Positions 1 through 8,637 of a DNA stretch of 61,324 nucleotides are shown piece by piece. Position 1 is the first letter of the stretch. Each line of letters begins with the position of its first letter. This DNA comes from Bacteroides sp. ET71. Its GTDB lineage: Bacteria; Bacteroidota; Bacteroidia; Bacteroidales; Bacteroidaceae. Under the pieces are notes generated by a model, which saw nothing but the letters and a program-made list of their open reading frames with translations, did not search any database and was not told the DNA's origin. The stretch covers positions 1 to 61,324 of the forward strand of contig NZ_JAMBLS010000020.1 of the NCBI RefSeq assembly GCF_023336905.1, read 5' to 3'. The position numbers and the translations under genes were made by a program.

Positions 1-31
1 GGAGTAAGGTTAATAGGTTCAAAATTAGTTC

Positions 32-79
32 AGTGCAAGGTGCAAGCCTATTTATATATATAGGCTCGCACCTTGCACT
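32..79. repeat. Near-perfect 19-bp inverted repeat
   Basis: Arms 32-50 and 61-79 pair over 19 bp with one mismatch; in a transcript of the minus strand that position becomes a G-U pair. The loop is an AT-rich decamer. There is no clear T-run after it on either strand, although an A-run follows on the plus strand. It could end transcription of a gene left of the window or be a palindromic intergenic repeat. Confidence 0.6.
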
Positions 80-112
80 TGAAAAAAAGGCTGAAAAAAT
101 ATTGTCAAGAAC

Positions 113-143
113 TTGCATGTTTCAAAAATGTGTAGTACTTTTG
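113..143 (+). promoter_or_regulatory. Bacteroides-type promoter of the candidate small RNA
   Basis: TTG at 113-115, 20 bp, then TACTTTTG at 136-143, a full match to TAnnTTTG. Transcription should begin near 150. No open reading frame of useful length follows: the first ATG (199) is closed after three codons. The promoter therefore seems to drive a non-coding transcript or the leftover start of a lost gene. Confidence 0.55.
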
Positions 144-149
144 CACTCG

Positions 150-358
150 CAATCGAAAGGTGACACGATGGTGTCATAAGCTACGAAAATTGACAAAATG
201 AAATCGTAACCAAGTCGTAACCATTAAATTTTAGGTTACGCATAAGTTACTGATTAAAAAGATATTATAAGCGGCAGGTACGATTACCGTCCGCACCGCT
301 TCTGAAGAAGTAAGCACTAAGAAAAGCTCTGATTCCCAAGGGAATCGGAGCTTTTTAT
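150..358 (+). ncRNA. Candidate structured small RNA of about 210 nt
   Basis: The stretch lies between a good promoter (113-143) and a strong intrinsic terminator (322-358) and has no reading frame. CGTAACC occurs twice (205-211 and 216-222), and both copies can pair with GGTTACG at 234-240, giving two mutually exclusive hairpins. A second imperfect hairpin lies at 271-294 (GCGG..GGTA cgat TACC..CCGC). This is an inference from layout and pairing; no known RNA family was recognised. The alternative is the decayed start of a gene such as an integrase, since the ATG at 199 opens with Met-Lys-Ser before a stop. Confidence 0.35.
322..358 (+). terminator. Intrinsic terminator
   Basis: Arms 322-337 and 340-355 form a 16-bp stem with one G-U pair and a tiny loop, leading into a T-rich run (352-360). 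It ends whatever starts at 113-143 and lies upstream of the lipoprotein promoter at 425-455. Confidence 0.8.
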
Positions 359-424
359 TTGCTGTCCCCGGCAGCAGGTGGACGATGGCCCGATGTCTTT
401 TCCCTTCAAAATAGCCTTCCTTTC

Positions 425-455
425 TTGCTCAGATATTTAGGATTGTGTATTTTTG
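425..455 (+). promoter_or_regulatory. Promoter of the DUF5106 lipoprotein gene
   Basis: TTG at 425-427, 20 bp, then TATTTTTG at 448-455. The start site would fall near 462, giving a leader of under 20 nt before the ATG at 479. Confidence 0.65.
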
Positions 456-478
456 TCATTGCTTATTGAACAGTCGTG

Positions 479-1465
479 ATGAAACAGAATTTCTATAAAT
501 GCGTAAGGTTGGCGGCGGGGCTGCTGTTGTGTGTGTCGTTGACGTTTTGCTCCGGCAAGGCTGGCGGCAAGCCGGTCTCTTCTTCGTCCCGTTCCGTTGG
601 AGATGCGGAATCGACCCCGCAAAACGTTGCCGGACAAGATGCTTTCCCTTTCCCTGCCATTCCCGAAACGATGACCGAACCGCAGGAGCGCAGAAGTTAT
701 CTGCTGCTGCATTATTGGGACAACTACGATTTTGCCGATACGGTGTTGCTGCATCGTGCCGACGTGACGGAGCAAGGGCTGGTGAATTATGTGGCTTTGG
801 CCGGGACTCATCCTGACAAGGCGGAGGCCGACGAAGCATTGGGCGTCTTTTGCGAGAAAATAGTCCTTTCGGCCGAAGCTTGCAAGGAGATGCCTGCCTT
901 GGTGGAGAAATATTTGTATGACCCCATGTCACCCATGCGCGACGAGGAACTTTATGCACGTTTCCTCGATGCCTTGCTGGCTCATGCCCCAGCCGAAGAC
1001 GTGCGGCGTGAGCGTTGGACATTTTTGCGGAAACTGACTGGACGCAACAATCCCGGGCAGGCGGCGGAAGATTTCACCTATTATTTGCCCGATGGGCAAC
1101 GGCGGACTCTGTCGTCGACCCAGGTGGAAGCCCCGGTGCTGATACTCTTCTTCTACGACCCCGAGTGTGAGAACTGTCATGCCACGTTGCAGGAGATGAA
1201 AGGCAACACGCTCTTTGCCGAAGCTGTCAGCAGCGGGCAGGCCCAGGTGCTGTCCATTTATACGGAAGGGAATCTCCGAGTGTGGCGCGACCGCCTGGAT
1301 GAAATACCTGCTGACTGGACGGTAGGGACCGACCGCGAACTTATCAAGACGCAAGCTTTGTATGACCTGAAAGCCATGCCGGCGCTCTATCTGCTGGATG
1401 CCGACAAACGGGTGCTGCTGAAAGACGCTTCTTTCGCTCAAATCTGCGAAACAATGGGTTGGTGA
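479..1465 (+). CDS. DUF5106 thioredoxin-fold lipoprotein
   Basis: The product is a 328-residue lipoprotein. A hydrophobic signal peptide ends in Leu-Thr-Phe-Cys followed by Ser-Gly-Lys, a lipobox. The next section (about residues 60-180) has the DUF5106 pattern typical of Bacteroidales, including YLYDPxSPMRxEELY. The C-terminal half is a thioredoxin/TlpA-like domain with a Cys-Glu-Asn-Cys redox pair at about residues 230 and 233. Family knowledge suggests a periplasmic or inner-membrane-facing thiol protein; the substrate is unknown. The frame also opens at a GTG (476) directly before the ATG at 479; the ATG is preferred. It has its own promoter and stands alone before purB. Confidence 0.85.
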   Translation: MKQNFYKCVRLAAGLLLCVSLTFCSGKAGGKPVSSSSRSVGDAESTPQNVAGQDAFPFPAIPETMTEPQERRSYLLLHYWDNYDFADTVLLHRADVTEQGLVNYVALAGTHPDKAEADEALGVFCEKIVLSAEACKEMPALVEKYLYDPMSPMRDEELYARFLDALLAHAPAEDVRRERWTFLRKLTGRNNPGQAAEDFTYYLPDGQRRTLSSTQVEAPVLILFFYDPECENCHATLQEMKGNTLFAEAVSSGQAQVLSIYTEGNLRVWRDRLDEIPADWTVGTDRELIKTQALYDLKAMPALYLLDADKRVLLKDASFAQICETMGW

Positions 1466-1545
1466 AACCACGTCTCCATAGGAAAACGCCTTTGTTCTTA
1501 GCGTATTTTAATGACATTCTTTAGTCGTTTGTCGGGAAAAAAGCG

Positions 1546-1553
1546 TAATTTTG
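1546..1553 (+). promoter_or_regulatory. Probable -7 box of purB
   Basis: TAATTTTG matches TAnnTTTG, about 33 bp before the purB ATG. A TTTG at 1528-1531 is only 14 bp upstream, closer than usual, so the -33 element is uncertain. Confidence 0.45.
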
Positions 1554-1585
1554 CGCCCTGATAATTATCATCATAAATACGACGT

Positions 1586-2932
1586 ATGAAACTGGATGTT
1601 TTAACCGCCATCTCTCCGATTGACGGACGATATAGGGGGAAGACGGATGTCTTGGCCGCCTATTTTTCTGAGTATGCATTGATCAGATACCGCGTACGGG
1701 TAGAAGTGGAATACTTCATCGCTTTGTGCGAATTGCCCCTTCCTCAACTGAAAAACGTAGATAAAGGCGTATTCGAACGCCTTCGTGCCATCTATCAGAA
1801 CTTCTCGGAGGAAGATGCTGCCTGCATAAAGGAAATTGAAAGCGTGACGAACCACGACGTGAAGGCTGTCGAATATTTCCTGAAAGAACAGTTCGACAAA
1901 CTGGATGGCATGGAGCCATATAAGGAATTTATCCATTTCGGACTCACCTCGCAAGACATTAACAACACCTCCGTGCCCCTCTCGGTGAAAGAAGCATTGG
2001 AACAAGCCTACTATCCGCAGTTGGAGGAACTCATTGCGCAGTTGGAAGCCTATGCGGCCGAGTGGGCCAATATCCCGATGCTGGCCAAAACACATGGACA
2101 GCCCGCATCGCCCACACGCTTGGGAAAGGAAATTAACGTCTTCGCCTACCGCTTGAAACAGCAGTTGACCTTGCTGAAAGCTTGTCCCCTGACTGCCAAG
2201 TTCGGTGGAGCCACAGGCAATTACAATGCCCATCATGTAGCCTATCCCGCATATGATTGGAAGGCTTTCGGCAATCGTTTCGTCTCCGAGAAGTTAGGCC
2301 TGGAGCGTGAAGAATATACCACGCAGATTTCCAACTATGACAACCTGGCTGCCGTTTTTGACGCCCTGAAGCGCATCAACACTATCATGATAGACATGAA
2401 CCGTGACTTCTGGCAGTATATTTCGATGGAATATTTCAAACAGCGCATCAAAGCCGGCGAAGTAGGCTCGAGTGCTATGCCCCACAAGGTAAATCCCATT
2501 GACTTCGAAAACGCTGAAGGAAACCTCGGAGTGGCTAATGCCTTGTTGAACCACCTCGCCGTGAAACTGCCTGTATCGCGTTTGCAGCGTGATTTGACAG
2601 ACTCTACCGTGTTGCGCAATGTCGGAGTGCCTTTCGGCCATATACTGATAGCCATACAGAGCTCCTTGAAAGGGCTTCGCAAACTGTTGCTGAACGAGCC
2701 GGCCATTTCTCGTGACTTGGATAATTGCTGGAGTGTGGTAGCAGAAGCCATCCAGACCATTTTGCGTCGCGAAGGCTATCCGCATCCTTATGAAGCTTTG
2801 AAAGAGCTGACGCGCACGAACCACGTAGTCACCGAGTCTTCCATTAAGGAGTTCATTGAAGGCCTGAATGTCGGAGAAGACATTAAGCAGGAATTGCGGG
2901 CTATCACGCCGCATAATTATACTGGAATGTAA
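1586..2932 (+). CDS. purB: Adenylosuccinate lyase
   Basis: PurB splits SAICAR to AICAR plus fumarate and adenylosuccinate to AMP plus fumarate, so it acts twice in purine synthesis. The 448-residue length is normal. The fumarase/aspartase superfamily signature SSAMPHKVNP lies at about residues 295-304 and carries the catalytic serine; a conserved active-site histidine lies in THGQPASPT at about residue 170. The start MKLDVLTAISPIDGRY is the usual PurB beginning (substrate-binding S/T-P-x-D-GRY). The protein is cytosolic. The gene is followed 87 bp later by the pseudouridine synthase gene. Confidence 0.96.
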   Translation: MKLDVLTAISPIDGRYRGKTDVLAAYFSEYALIRYRVRVEVEYFIALCELPLPQLKNVDKGVFERLRAIYQNFSEEDAACIKEIESVTNHDVKAVEYFLKEQFDKLDGMEPYKEFIHFGLTSQDINNTSVPLSVKEALEQAYYPQLEELIAQLEAYAAEWANIPMLAKTHGQPASPTRLGKEINVFAYRLKQQLTLLKACPLTAKFGGATGNYNAHHVAYPAYDWKAFGNRFVSEKLGLEREEYTTQISNYDNLAAVFDALKRINTIMIDMNRDFWQYISMEYFKQRIKAGEVGSSAMPHKVNPIDFENAEGNLGVANALLNHLAVKLPVSRLQRDLTDSTVLRNVGVPFGHILIAIQSSLKGLRKLLLNEPAISRDLDNCWSVVAEAIQTILRREGYPHPYEALKELTRTNHVVTESSIKEFIEGLNVGEDIKQELRAITPHNYTGM

Positions 2933-3019
2933 ACGCTTGAAAGATTCTGATTCTAAAAAACTCAATCTACAATTCATAAGGCCGTGAGGCCAAAGGTTTA
3001 ATTTTATCTGAATAAAACA

Positions 3020-4432
3020 ATGACAACAGAAAACGAAAACTGGCAGGATGCTTCTCCATCAGCAGAGAACTCTGGTGCCGACCGTGAGGGAACCCAGTCT
3101 AATAAAGAGAATAACTATTCGCGTGTGCCTTATAACCGTGAGGGAGGAACCCGCCCTTACCGTCCGCGTTTTAACAGCGAGAATGGTGGCAGTCGCCCAC
3201 AGCGTGCGTATAGCAGCGACCGGCCCTATCGCCCTCGTTTTAACCCGAACAATGAAAACGGCGATCGGCCGCAGCGCCCTTATGGTGGCGACCGTGTTTA
3301 TAGCAGTGACCGCCCTTATCGTCCGCGGTATAACAGTCCGGAGAATGGGGGAAATGACCGTCCTCAGCGTCCGTTCCGCCCGCAGCAACGTCCCTACAAT
3401 GCTGAACAGCGTCCGAACCACCCGAGGTTTAACGGCGAGAATGGCGAGCAGCGTCCGCGCCCGTACAATAACGACCGTGCCGCTTACGGCAACGTAGACC
3501 GTACGCTTCGTCCGCGCTATAATTCTGCTTCTGGCGACCGTCCTCAGCGTCCGTTCGGCAACAATGCGGGACGTCCCCGTTTCAATAACTTCAATAACGC
3601 CGGCAACCGTCCGTATGGCAACGCTCCCCGTCGTCGTACAAACGATTACGACCCTAACGCAAAGTACAGCAAAAAGAAGCAGATAGAGTATAAGGAACAG
3701 TTCGTCGACCCGAACGAGCCGATTCGCTTGAACAAGTTCTTGGCCAATGCAGGTGTTTGCTCTCGTCGCGAAGCCGATGAATTTATCACGGCAGGTGTTG
3801 TTTCGGTCAACGGGGAAGTGATTACGGAGTTGGGAACCAAAATCAAGCGCGGAGACGAAGTGAAGTTCCACGACCAGCCTGTCAGCATCGAGCGCAAAAT
3901 CTACATCCTGCTGAACAAGCCGAAGGACACGGTGACGACTTCCGATGACCCGCAGGCCCGCCGTACGGTGATGGATCTGGTGAAAGGGGCTTGTCCTGAG
4001 CGCATTTATCCTGTGGGACGTTTGGACCGTAACACTACCGGTGTGCTGCTGTTGACAAACGACGGTGATTTGGCTTCGAAATTGACACATCCGAAGTATC
4101 TGAAGAAGAAAATCTATCACGTACATTTGGACAAAAACTTGACCAAGGCGGACATGGACCAGATTGCTTCCGGTATCCAACTGGACGATGGGGAAATCCA
4201 TGCCGATGCCATCAGCTACACCGATGAGAACAAGAAGAGCGACGTCGGCATCGAAATCCATTCGGGCAAGAACCGCATTGTCCGCCGTATCTTCGAGTCT
4301 TTGGGCTATAAGGTGCAGAAGCTGGACCGTGTTTACTTTGCCGGTCTGACCAAGAAGGGTCTGCGCCGTGGCGAATGGCGTTTCCTCACGGAGCAGGAGG
4401 TGAACTTCCTACGCATGGGGTCTTTTGAATGA
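3020..4432 (+). CDS. RluB-type 23S rRNA pseudouridine synthase with low-complexity N-terminal arm
   Basis: The enzyme turns a uridine in large-subunit rRNA into pseudouridine. Residues 1-225 are an unusual arm rich in Arg, Asn, Gly, Pro and Tyr, built on repeats like DRPYRPRFN; such arms are common on Bacteroidetes RNA-binding proteins and are likely disordered and RNA-binding. An S4 RNA-binding domain follows (about 233-280, IRLNKFLANAGVCSRREAD), then the RsuA/RluB/E/F catalytic domain with GRLDRNTTG, whose Asp336 is the catalytic residue. The C-terminus (KNRIVRRIFESLGY) fits the family. It is probably co-transcribed with asnS, which starts 24 bp downstream. The exact target uridine cannot be read from the sequence; RluB is the best guess over RluE or RluF. 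Confidence 0.9.
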   Translation: MTTENENWQDASPSAENSGADREGTQSNKENNYSRVPYNREGGTRPYRPRFNSENGGSRPQRAYSSDRPYRPRFNPNNENGDRPQRPYGGDRVYSSDRPYRPRYNSPENGGNDRPQRPFRPQQRPYNAEQRPNHPRFNGENGEQRPRPYNNDRAAYGNVDRTLRPRYNSASGDRPQRPFGNNAGRPRFNNFNNAGNRPYGNAPRRRTNDYDPNAKYSKKKQIEYKEQFVDPNEPIRLNKFLANAGVCSRREADEFITAGVVSVNGEVITELGTKIKRGDEVKFHDQPVSIERKIYILLNKPKDTVTTSDDPQARRTVMDLVKGACPERIYPVGRLDRNTTGVLLLTNDGDLASKLTHPKYLKKKIYHVHLDKNLTKADMDQIASGIQLDDGEIHADAISYTDENKKSDVGIEIHSGKNRIVRRIFESLGYKVQKLDRVYFAGLTKKGLRRGEWRFLTEQEVNFLRMGSFE

Positions 4433-4456
4433 TAAATATAATAATGTATAGAGAAG

Positions 4457-5860
4457 ATGGAAAAGATAAGTAGAACAAAGGTGGTTGACCTCTTGAAGCG
4501 CGACGATTTCGGGACTTCGGTCAACGTGAAAGGCTGGGTGCGTACCCGCCGGGGAAGCAAGCAAGTCAGCTTCATTGCGCTGAATGACGGTTCTACCATC
4601 AATAACGTACAGATTGTGGTCGATGTGGCCAACTTCGACGAGACGCTGCTGAAGGAGATAACCACGGGTGCCTGTCTGAGCGTGAACGGTGTGCTGACCG
4701 AGTCGGTCGGTTCCGGACAGAAAGTTGAGCTGCAAGCCCGCGAGATAGAGCTGCTGGGGGCATGTGACAATACCTACCCGCTGCAAAAGAAGGGGCACTC
4801 TATGGAGTTCCTGCGCGAAGTGGCCCATTTGCGCCCCCGTACCAATACGTTTGGTGCGGTGTTCCGTATCCGTCATAACATGGCCATTGCGATTCATAAG
4901 TTTTTCCACGAGAAGGGATTCTTCTATTTCCACACGCCTATCATCACGGCTTCCGACTGCGAGGGTGCCGGCCAGATGTTTCAGGTGACAACGATGAATC
5001 TCTACGATTTGAAGAAGGATGAGAATGGTTCCATCATCTATGACGATGATTTCTTTGGCAAGCAGGCCAGTCTGACGGTGTCCGGGCAGTTGGAAGGCGA
5101 ATTGGCGGCCACGGCTCTGGGTGCCATCTATACCTTCGGCCCCACGTTCCGTGCTGAAAATTCGAACACACCGCGCCATTTGGCCGAGTTCTGGATGGTC
5201 GAGCCGGAAGTGGCTTTTGCCGACCTGAAGGAGCTGATGGATTTGGAGGAAGAGTTCATTAAGTATTGCGTGCAATGGGCGCTGGACAACTGCAAGGATG
5301 ACTTGGAGTTCTTGAACAAGATGGTGGACAAGGGCTTGATAGAGCGTCTGCAGAGCGTGGTGAATACCGAATTCGTGCGTCTGCCTTATACGGAAGGTAT
5401 CAAGATTCTGGAAAAGGCGGTGGCTGCAGGGCGCAAGTTTGAGTTCCCCGTCTACTGGGGCTGCGACCTGGCCAGCGAGCACGAGCGTTACTTGGTGGAG
5501 GAGCACTTCCGCAAACCGGTCATCATGACCGATTATCCGAAGGAAATCAAGGCTTTCTACATGAAGCAGAACGAAGATGGGAAGACGGTGCAGGGCACCG
5601 ACGTGTTGTTCCCGCAGATTGGCGAAATCATCGGCGGCAGTGTCCGTGAAGAGGATTACGGCAAGCTGATGGCGCGCATCGAGGAGTTGCACATCCCGAT
5701 GAAAGACATGTGGTGGTATCTGGACACCCGCAAGTATGGCACTTGCCCGCACGCCGGTTTCGGTCTGGGTTTTGAACGCCTGCTGCTGTTCGTCACCGGC
5801 ATGGCCAACATCCGCGACGTCATCCCCTTCCCGCGTACGCCGCGCAATGCTGATTTCTAA
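4457..5860 (+). CDS. asnS: Asparaginyl-tRNA synthetase
   Basis: AsnS charges tRNA-Asn with asparagine. The 467-residue class IIb synthetase has an N-terminal OB-fold anticodon-binding domain (about residues 1-110, [17 protein letters not shown]) and a catalytic domain with motif 2 ([16 protein letters not shown] from residue 231) and motif 3 ([10 protein letters not shown], about 434-443). The [11 protein letters not shown] stretch distinguishes AsnRS from AspRS. The gene lies 24 bp after the pseudouridine synthase gene, so the two probably share a transcript that ends at the strong bidirectional terminator at 5874-5910. Confidence 0.96.
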   Translation: MEKISRTKVVDLLKRDDFGTSVNVKGWVRTRRGSKQVSFIALNDGSTINNVQIVVDVANFDETLLKEITTGACLSVNGVLTESVGSGQKVELQAREIELLGACDNTYPLQKKGHSMEFLREVAHLRPRTNTFGAVFRIRHNMAIAIHKFFHEKGFFYFHTPIITASDCEGAGQMFQVTTMNLYDLKKDENGSIIYDDDFFGKQASLTVSGQLEGELAATALGAIYTFGPTFRAENSNTPRHLAEFWMVEPEVAFADLKELMDLEEEFIKYCVQWALDNCKDDLEFLNKMVDKGLIERLQSVVNTEFVRLPYTEGIKILEKAVAAGRKFEFPVYWGCDLASEHERYLVEEHFRKPVIMTDYPKEIKAFYMKQNEDGKTVQGTDVLFPQIGEIIGGSVREEDYGKLMARIEELHIPMKDMWWYLDTRKYGTCPHAGFGLGFERLLLFVTGMANIRDVIPFPRTPRNADF

Positions 5861-5873
5861 GCCTTTTGGCAGA

Positions 5874-5910
5874 TAAAATAAAAGCCCGCTCAGAGCGGGC
5901 TTTTATTTTA
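5874..5910. terminator. Bidirectional intrinsic terminator
   Basis: A perfect 17-bp inverted repeat with a CAG loop has an A-run on one side and a T-run on the other. It serves asnS on the plus strand and the convergent lipoprotein gene on the minus strand. Confidence 0.92.
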
Positions 5911-5921
5911 AGTATCGGCGG

Positions 5922-6893
5922 TTAGCTGAAGAGCGTGATGCCCATAGGCATGTTCATCATTATGTCCAGTACGATGATGAGGTCTTCGGCCTGTTCGCGG
6001 GTGACTGGGCCTGCGATGATGGCTTTTACGGTCACCTGGTTGCCGTTGCGCGAGACTTCGGGGGCTTCACCAAAGATCTCGATGTAGTCTTCGGCCTGCT
6101 CGTTGAAGCTCTCCTCCAGAGCCCAGGCCCAGGTGGCGTTGGGCAGGGTCAGCGTGGTGGTGAAGTCGGTCAGGGCATCGCCGTCATACTGCGTGGAGAT
6201 TTCGTAGCGGCTGTTGGCCAGGCCCATGATGTTGTTGTTGGTGTACCGCCCGGTAGAGGCGTCGTAGGTCCCGAATATGGGTGCGTCGGGCAGGTTGTCT
6301 TGGCTGAGTCCGGTGTCCCAGGTTTGCATGACGTATTGCGTCGTTTCGCCGTCTTTTCCCTTGAAGCAATCCAGCTTGAACACGATAACCTTGCCGCTCT
6401 GCGTGCAACTGATGCCCAGCAAGTCGGCGCGCGTGGCGGGCACGGTCTTCGCCATTACTTTGCGGAGCGTCTGAAGGTAGCGCAGCGATTGGCCCAGCAA
6501 TGATTTCTGGTCGGTCGTTGCGGATGCCAGGCTGTATTCCTCGTCGCCCATCAGGTCTTCGAACGTGCCGTTGTTCAGCACATTGCTGATGTATTGGGCT
6601 TCCATTTCCGATTCACACACCAGGTCGTACACAGCTTCCTGACACACACCGTCTTTGAAGTCGAAGGCGTAGTAACCGGGGTAGTCTTGATAGTCAACAC
6701 CTTGCGGCGTGTAGGTGCAGACGCCGTTGTCGGTCGAGCCGGACCATCCGGGCGTGTCGGGCACTTGGTCACTTACCAACGCTCCGTTGTCCACGCCGCC
6801 ATTGCCGCCTTCGTCGTCGTCGCTGCAGGCACACAAACCAGTCATGACGCCGAACAGGGCGCCAAACATCCATAAAATAGCATTTTTCTTCAT
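5922..6893 (-). CDS. Hypothetical lipoprotein
   Basis: The start chosen is the ATG at 6893 (MKKNAILWMFGALFGVMTG), which gives a clean signal peptide and a lipobox Leu-Cys-Ala-Cys followed by Ser-Asp-Asp-Asp. The SDDDE sequence after the Cys is typical of Bacteroidetes lipoproteins, and acidic residues there often signal surface export. The mature protein of about 300 residues is acidic and rich in Asp, Thr and Tyr, with no enzyme motif I recognise. An upstream in-frame ATG at 6989 would put 32 non-hydrophobic residues before the signal peptide and is rejected. It stands alone on the minus strand, convergent with asnS. Function unknown. Confidence 0.75.
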   Translation of the reverse strand: MKKNAILWMFGALFGVMTGLCACSDDDEGGNGGVDNGALVSDQVPDTPGWSGSTDNGVCTYTPQGVDYQDYPGYYAFDFKDGVCQEAVYDLVCESEMEAQYISNVLNNGTFEDLMGDEEYSLASATTDQKSLLGQSLRYLQTLRKVMAKTVPATRADLLGISCTQSGKVIVFKLDCFKGKDGETTQYVMQTWDTGLSQDNLPDAPIFGTYDASTGRYTNNNIMGLANSRYEISTQYDGDALTDFTTTLTLPNATWAWALEESFNEQAEDYIEIFGEAPEVSRNGNQVTVKAIIAGPVTREQAEDLIIVLDIMMNMPMGITLFS

Positions 6894-7018
6894 TTTGATA
6901 TAGTTTTTCGTTCCCGGCTGCTTCCTCTGCCGGTGTGATGGATGAGGAGGCACAGAAGCTGGCCCGTAGGTAGTAAGGGCGTGTCTCACATGAAATTGTC
7001 TTGTGGTCTTATGAGCGG

Positions 7019-7026
7019 CAAAGTTA
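7019..7026 (-). promoter_or_regulatory. Probable -7 box for the lipoprotein gene at 5922-6893
   Basis: Read on the minus strand this is TAACTTTG, a TAnnTTTG match. The transcript would have a leader of about 120 nt. No clear -33 element stands at the right distance. Confidence 0.45.
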
Positions 7027-7434
7027 ACTATAAATTCTTATTATAAGAAATGAAATGTTTGAAAAAATGAGCTCTGTTTTTCTTACAAGTGCATCCGCCT
7101 CTTTTTCGGTTTTCACCCCTTTCGTTGCTCTTTTTCGTTGCCCTTTTGCTTGGTGTGCGTCAGAAGCCCGGCCGGTGCTCGAACGAGCCGCGCCTCTTGT
7201 TCGGACAAGGCATGGCCGTTTCGTACTCCGGCGTCGCTTTCCTTTTTAAGACTTTGTTTCTGATGCGAAAATCGGCTGTCTTTGTCCGCGGGTCTATCAT
7301 GTTGTTATTATGGAAATACACTTCCTAAATCGGATGGACGTGGCTTCTTCCTGTTCGTCCCCGCCGCTTTCGCGACCGACTGTTCGTGTCCGCTCGCTGC
7401 ATACAGACTGTCACTCAAAAAAATACGCAAAACA
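7027..7434. other. Gene-free spacer before the ribosomal protein genes
   Basis: About 400 bp separates the divergent lipoprotein promoter from the rplM promoter. Short open frames exist on the plus strand, but their compositions (runs of Phe, Leu and Arg) and lack of family resemblance argue against coding. A small perfect palindrome (GCTCGAACGAGC) lies at about 7178-7189. I see no RNA gene here. Confidence 0.5.
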
Positions 7435-7465
7435 TTTGCTGTTTGCCGGAAAATCCGTACCTTTG
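7435..7465 (+). promoter_or_regulatory. Promoter of the rplM-rpsI operon
   Basis: TTTG at 7435-7438, 19 bp, then TACCTTTG at 7458-7465. Both boxes match the consensus, as expected of a highly expressed ribosomal protein operon. The start site would be near 7472. Confidence 0.8.
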
Positions 7466-7471
7466 CAAGCC

Positions 7472-7587
7472 GATTATTATCAAAAAAGGTTAAGCGATTA
7501 ATTCATAGTAAGTTAATGGAGTGTGTCCAACCCATTGCCTGCTGTGAAAAGCGAATTAGTAGTAACAATTTTAAAAACATTTCAAGA
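7472..7587 (+). promoter_or_regulatory. 5' leader of rplM, possible autoregulatory RNA
   Basis: About 116 nt are transcribed before the rplM start. The leader is AT-rich with a short hairpin (AATGG..CCATT, about 7515-7536). Ribosomal protein leaders that bind their own product are common, and L13 leaders are known in other phyla, but I could not match a known structure. The regulatory role is a guess. Confidence 0.25.
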
Positions 7588-8049
7588 GTGGATACTTTAA
7601 GTTACAAGACCATTTCTGCCAACAAAACTACGGTGACCAAAGAATGGGTCGTCGTTGACGCTACGGACCAAGTGCTGGGCCGTCTGGGCGCGAAAGTTGC
7701 GAAACTGCTGAGAGGGAAGTACAAACCCAATTTTACCCCTCACGTAGATTGCGGCGATAATGTCATCATTATCAATGCCGATAAGGTGAAAATGACTGGA
7801 AACAAGTGGACGGACAAAGTCTACCTGTCTTACACGGGCTACCCCGGCGGTCAGCGTGAAATGACTCCCGCCCGCCTGATGGCAAAACCCAACGGCGAAG
7901 ACAAGCTGCTGAGAAAAGTAGTAAAAGGCATGCTGCCCAAGAACAAGCTGGGCGCCAAGCTGCTGGGCAATCTGTATGTATATGCAGGCAGTGAGCACAA
8001 ACATGAAGCTCAAAGCCCCAAAATGATTGATATTAACGCACTTAAATAA
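7588..8049 (+). CDS. rplM: 50S ribosomal protein L13
   Basis: L13 (uL13) is an early-assembly protein of the large subunit. The 153-residue protein begins at a GTG (MDTLSYKTISANK), the known beginning of Bacteroides L13; the frame stays open upstream to 7282, but those residues do not belong to the family. Hallmarks are WVVVDATDQVLGRLG, DNVIIINADKVKMTG and GMLPKNKLG. There is no Shine-Dalgarno sequence, as is normal in this phylum. The gene forms an operon with rpsI, six bases downstream. Confidence 0.96.
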   Translation: MDTLSYKTISANKTTVTKEWVVVDATDQVLGRLGAKVAKLLRGKYKPNFTPHVDCGDNVIIINADKVKMTGNKWTDKVYLSYTGYPGGQREMTPARLMAKPNGEDKLLRKVVKGMLPKNKLGAKLLGNLYVYAGSEHKHEAQSPKMIDINALK

Positions 8050-8055
8050 GAGATA

Positions 8056-8442
8056 ATGGAAGTAGTAAATGCATTAGGCAGACGTAAAAGTGCTATTGCA
8101 CGCGTTTTCGTAAGCGAAGGAACAGGCAAGATTACGATAAACAAACGGGATCTCGCAGAATACTTTCCCTCAAGCATCCTCCAGTATGTGGTAAAACAAC
8201 CGTTGAACAAGCTGGGCGTTGCCGAGAAATATGATATTAAAGTCAACCTTTGTGGCGGTGGCTTCACCGGACAGTCTCAGGCTCTTCGCCTTGCCATTGC
8301 CCGTGCCTTGGTAAAAATCAATCCCGAGGACAAGGCTGCCCTGCGTGCCGAAGGCTTCATGACGCGCGACCCCCGTGCCGTTGAACGTAAGAAACCGGGT
8401 CGTCCCAAAGCACGTCGCAGATTCCAGTTCAGTAAGCGTTAA
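8056..8442 (+). CDS. rpsI: 30S ribosomal protein S9
   Basis: S9 (uS9) sits in the head of the small subunit; its C-terminal tail reaches the P-site tRNA. The 128-residue protein shows the family start (VNALGRRKSAIARVFV), the central GGGFTGQSQALRLAIARAL and the basic tail ending in FQFSKR. It follows rplM closely, and the L13-S9 pair is conserved across bacteria. Confidence 0.97.
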   Translation: MEVVNALGRRKSAIARVFVSEGTGKITINKRDLAEYFPSSILQYVVKQPLNKLGVAEKYDIKVNLCGGGFTGQSQALRLAIARALVKINPEDKAALRAEGFMTRDPRAVERKKPGRPKARRRFQFSKR

Positions 8443-8450
8443 TCAGTTAC

Positions 8451-8510
8451 TCAAGTTAACAAGTGGACAGGTTAACAAGTTAACGAGGTTTTCCTTGTTG
8501 GCAAGTCAAC
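8451..8510. repeat. Copy of the dispersed GTTAACTTGT-type repeat
   Basis: Repeated and inverted versions of CAAGTTAAC and GTTAACAAG fill the first part of the rpsI-rpsB gap. Related repeats are at 15171-15231 and 51010-51150. An AACGAGG-tttt-CCTTGTT hairpin could weaken read-through from rpsI to rpsB. A separate CCGGG..CCCGG hairpin lies at 8552-8580, before rpsB. Confidence 0.6.
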
Positions 8511-8637
8511 TGATAACTCCGACAACTGAACAGCGTTTAGTATCTAAACTACCGGGACTCTTTCTCAGAAGGCTACCCGGCGGTTGGTTTAGAAGAAAAA
8601 CAAAAAAGAAAGTAAACGAATTAAAGAAACAAAGACT

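Noticed and set aside
199-240. Start of an integrase gene
   Set aside because: Only Met-Lys-Ser precede a stop and no integrase domain follows, so it is kept as a possible RNA with this as the alternative.
3059-4261. 400-codon frame antisense to the pseudouridine synthase gene
   Set aside because: It mirrors the Arg-rich repetitive arm; the sense strand has clear S4 and catalytic motifs.
7055-7501. Short plus-strand frames before rplM
   Set aside because: Phe/Leu/Arg-rich random text over a promoter region; the extension of the L13 frame upstream also fails to match the family.
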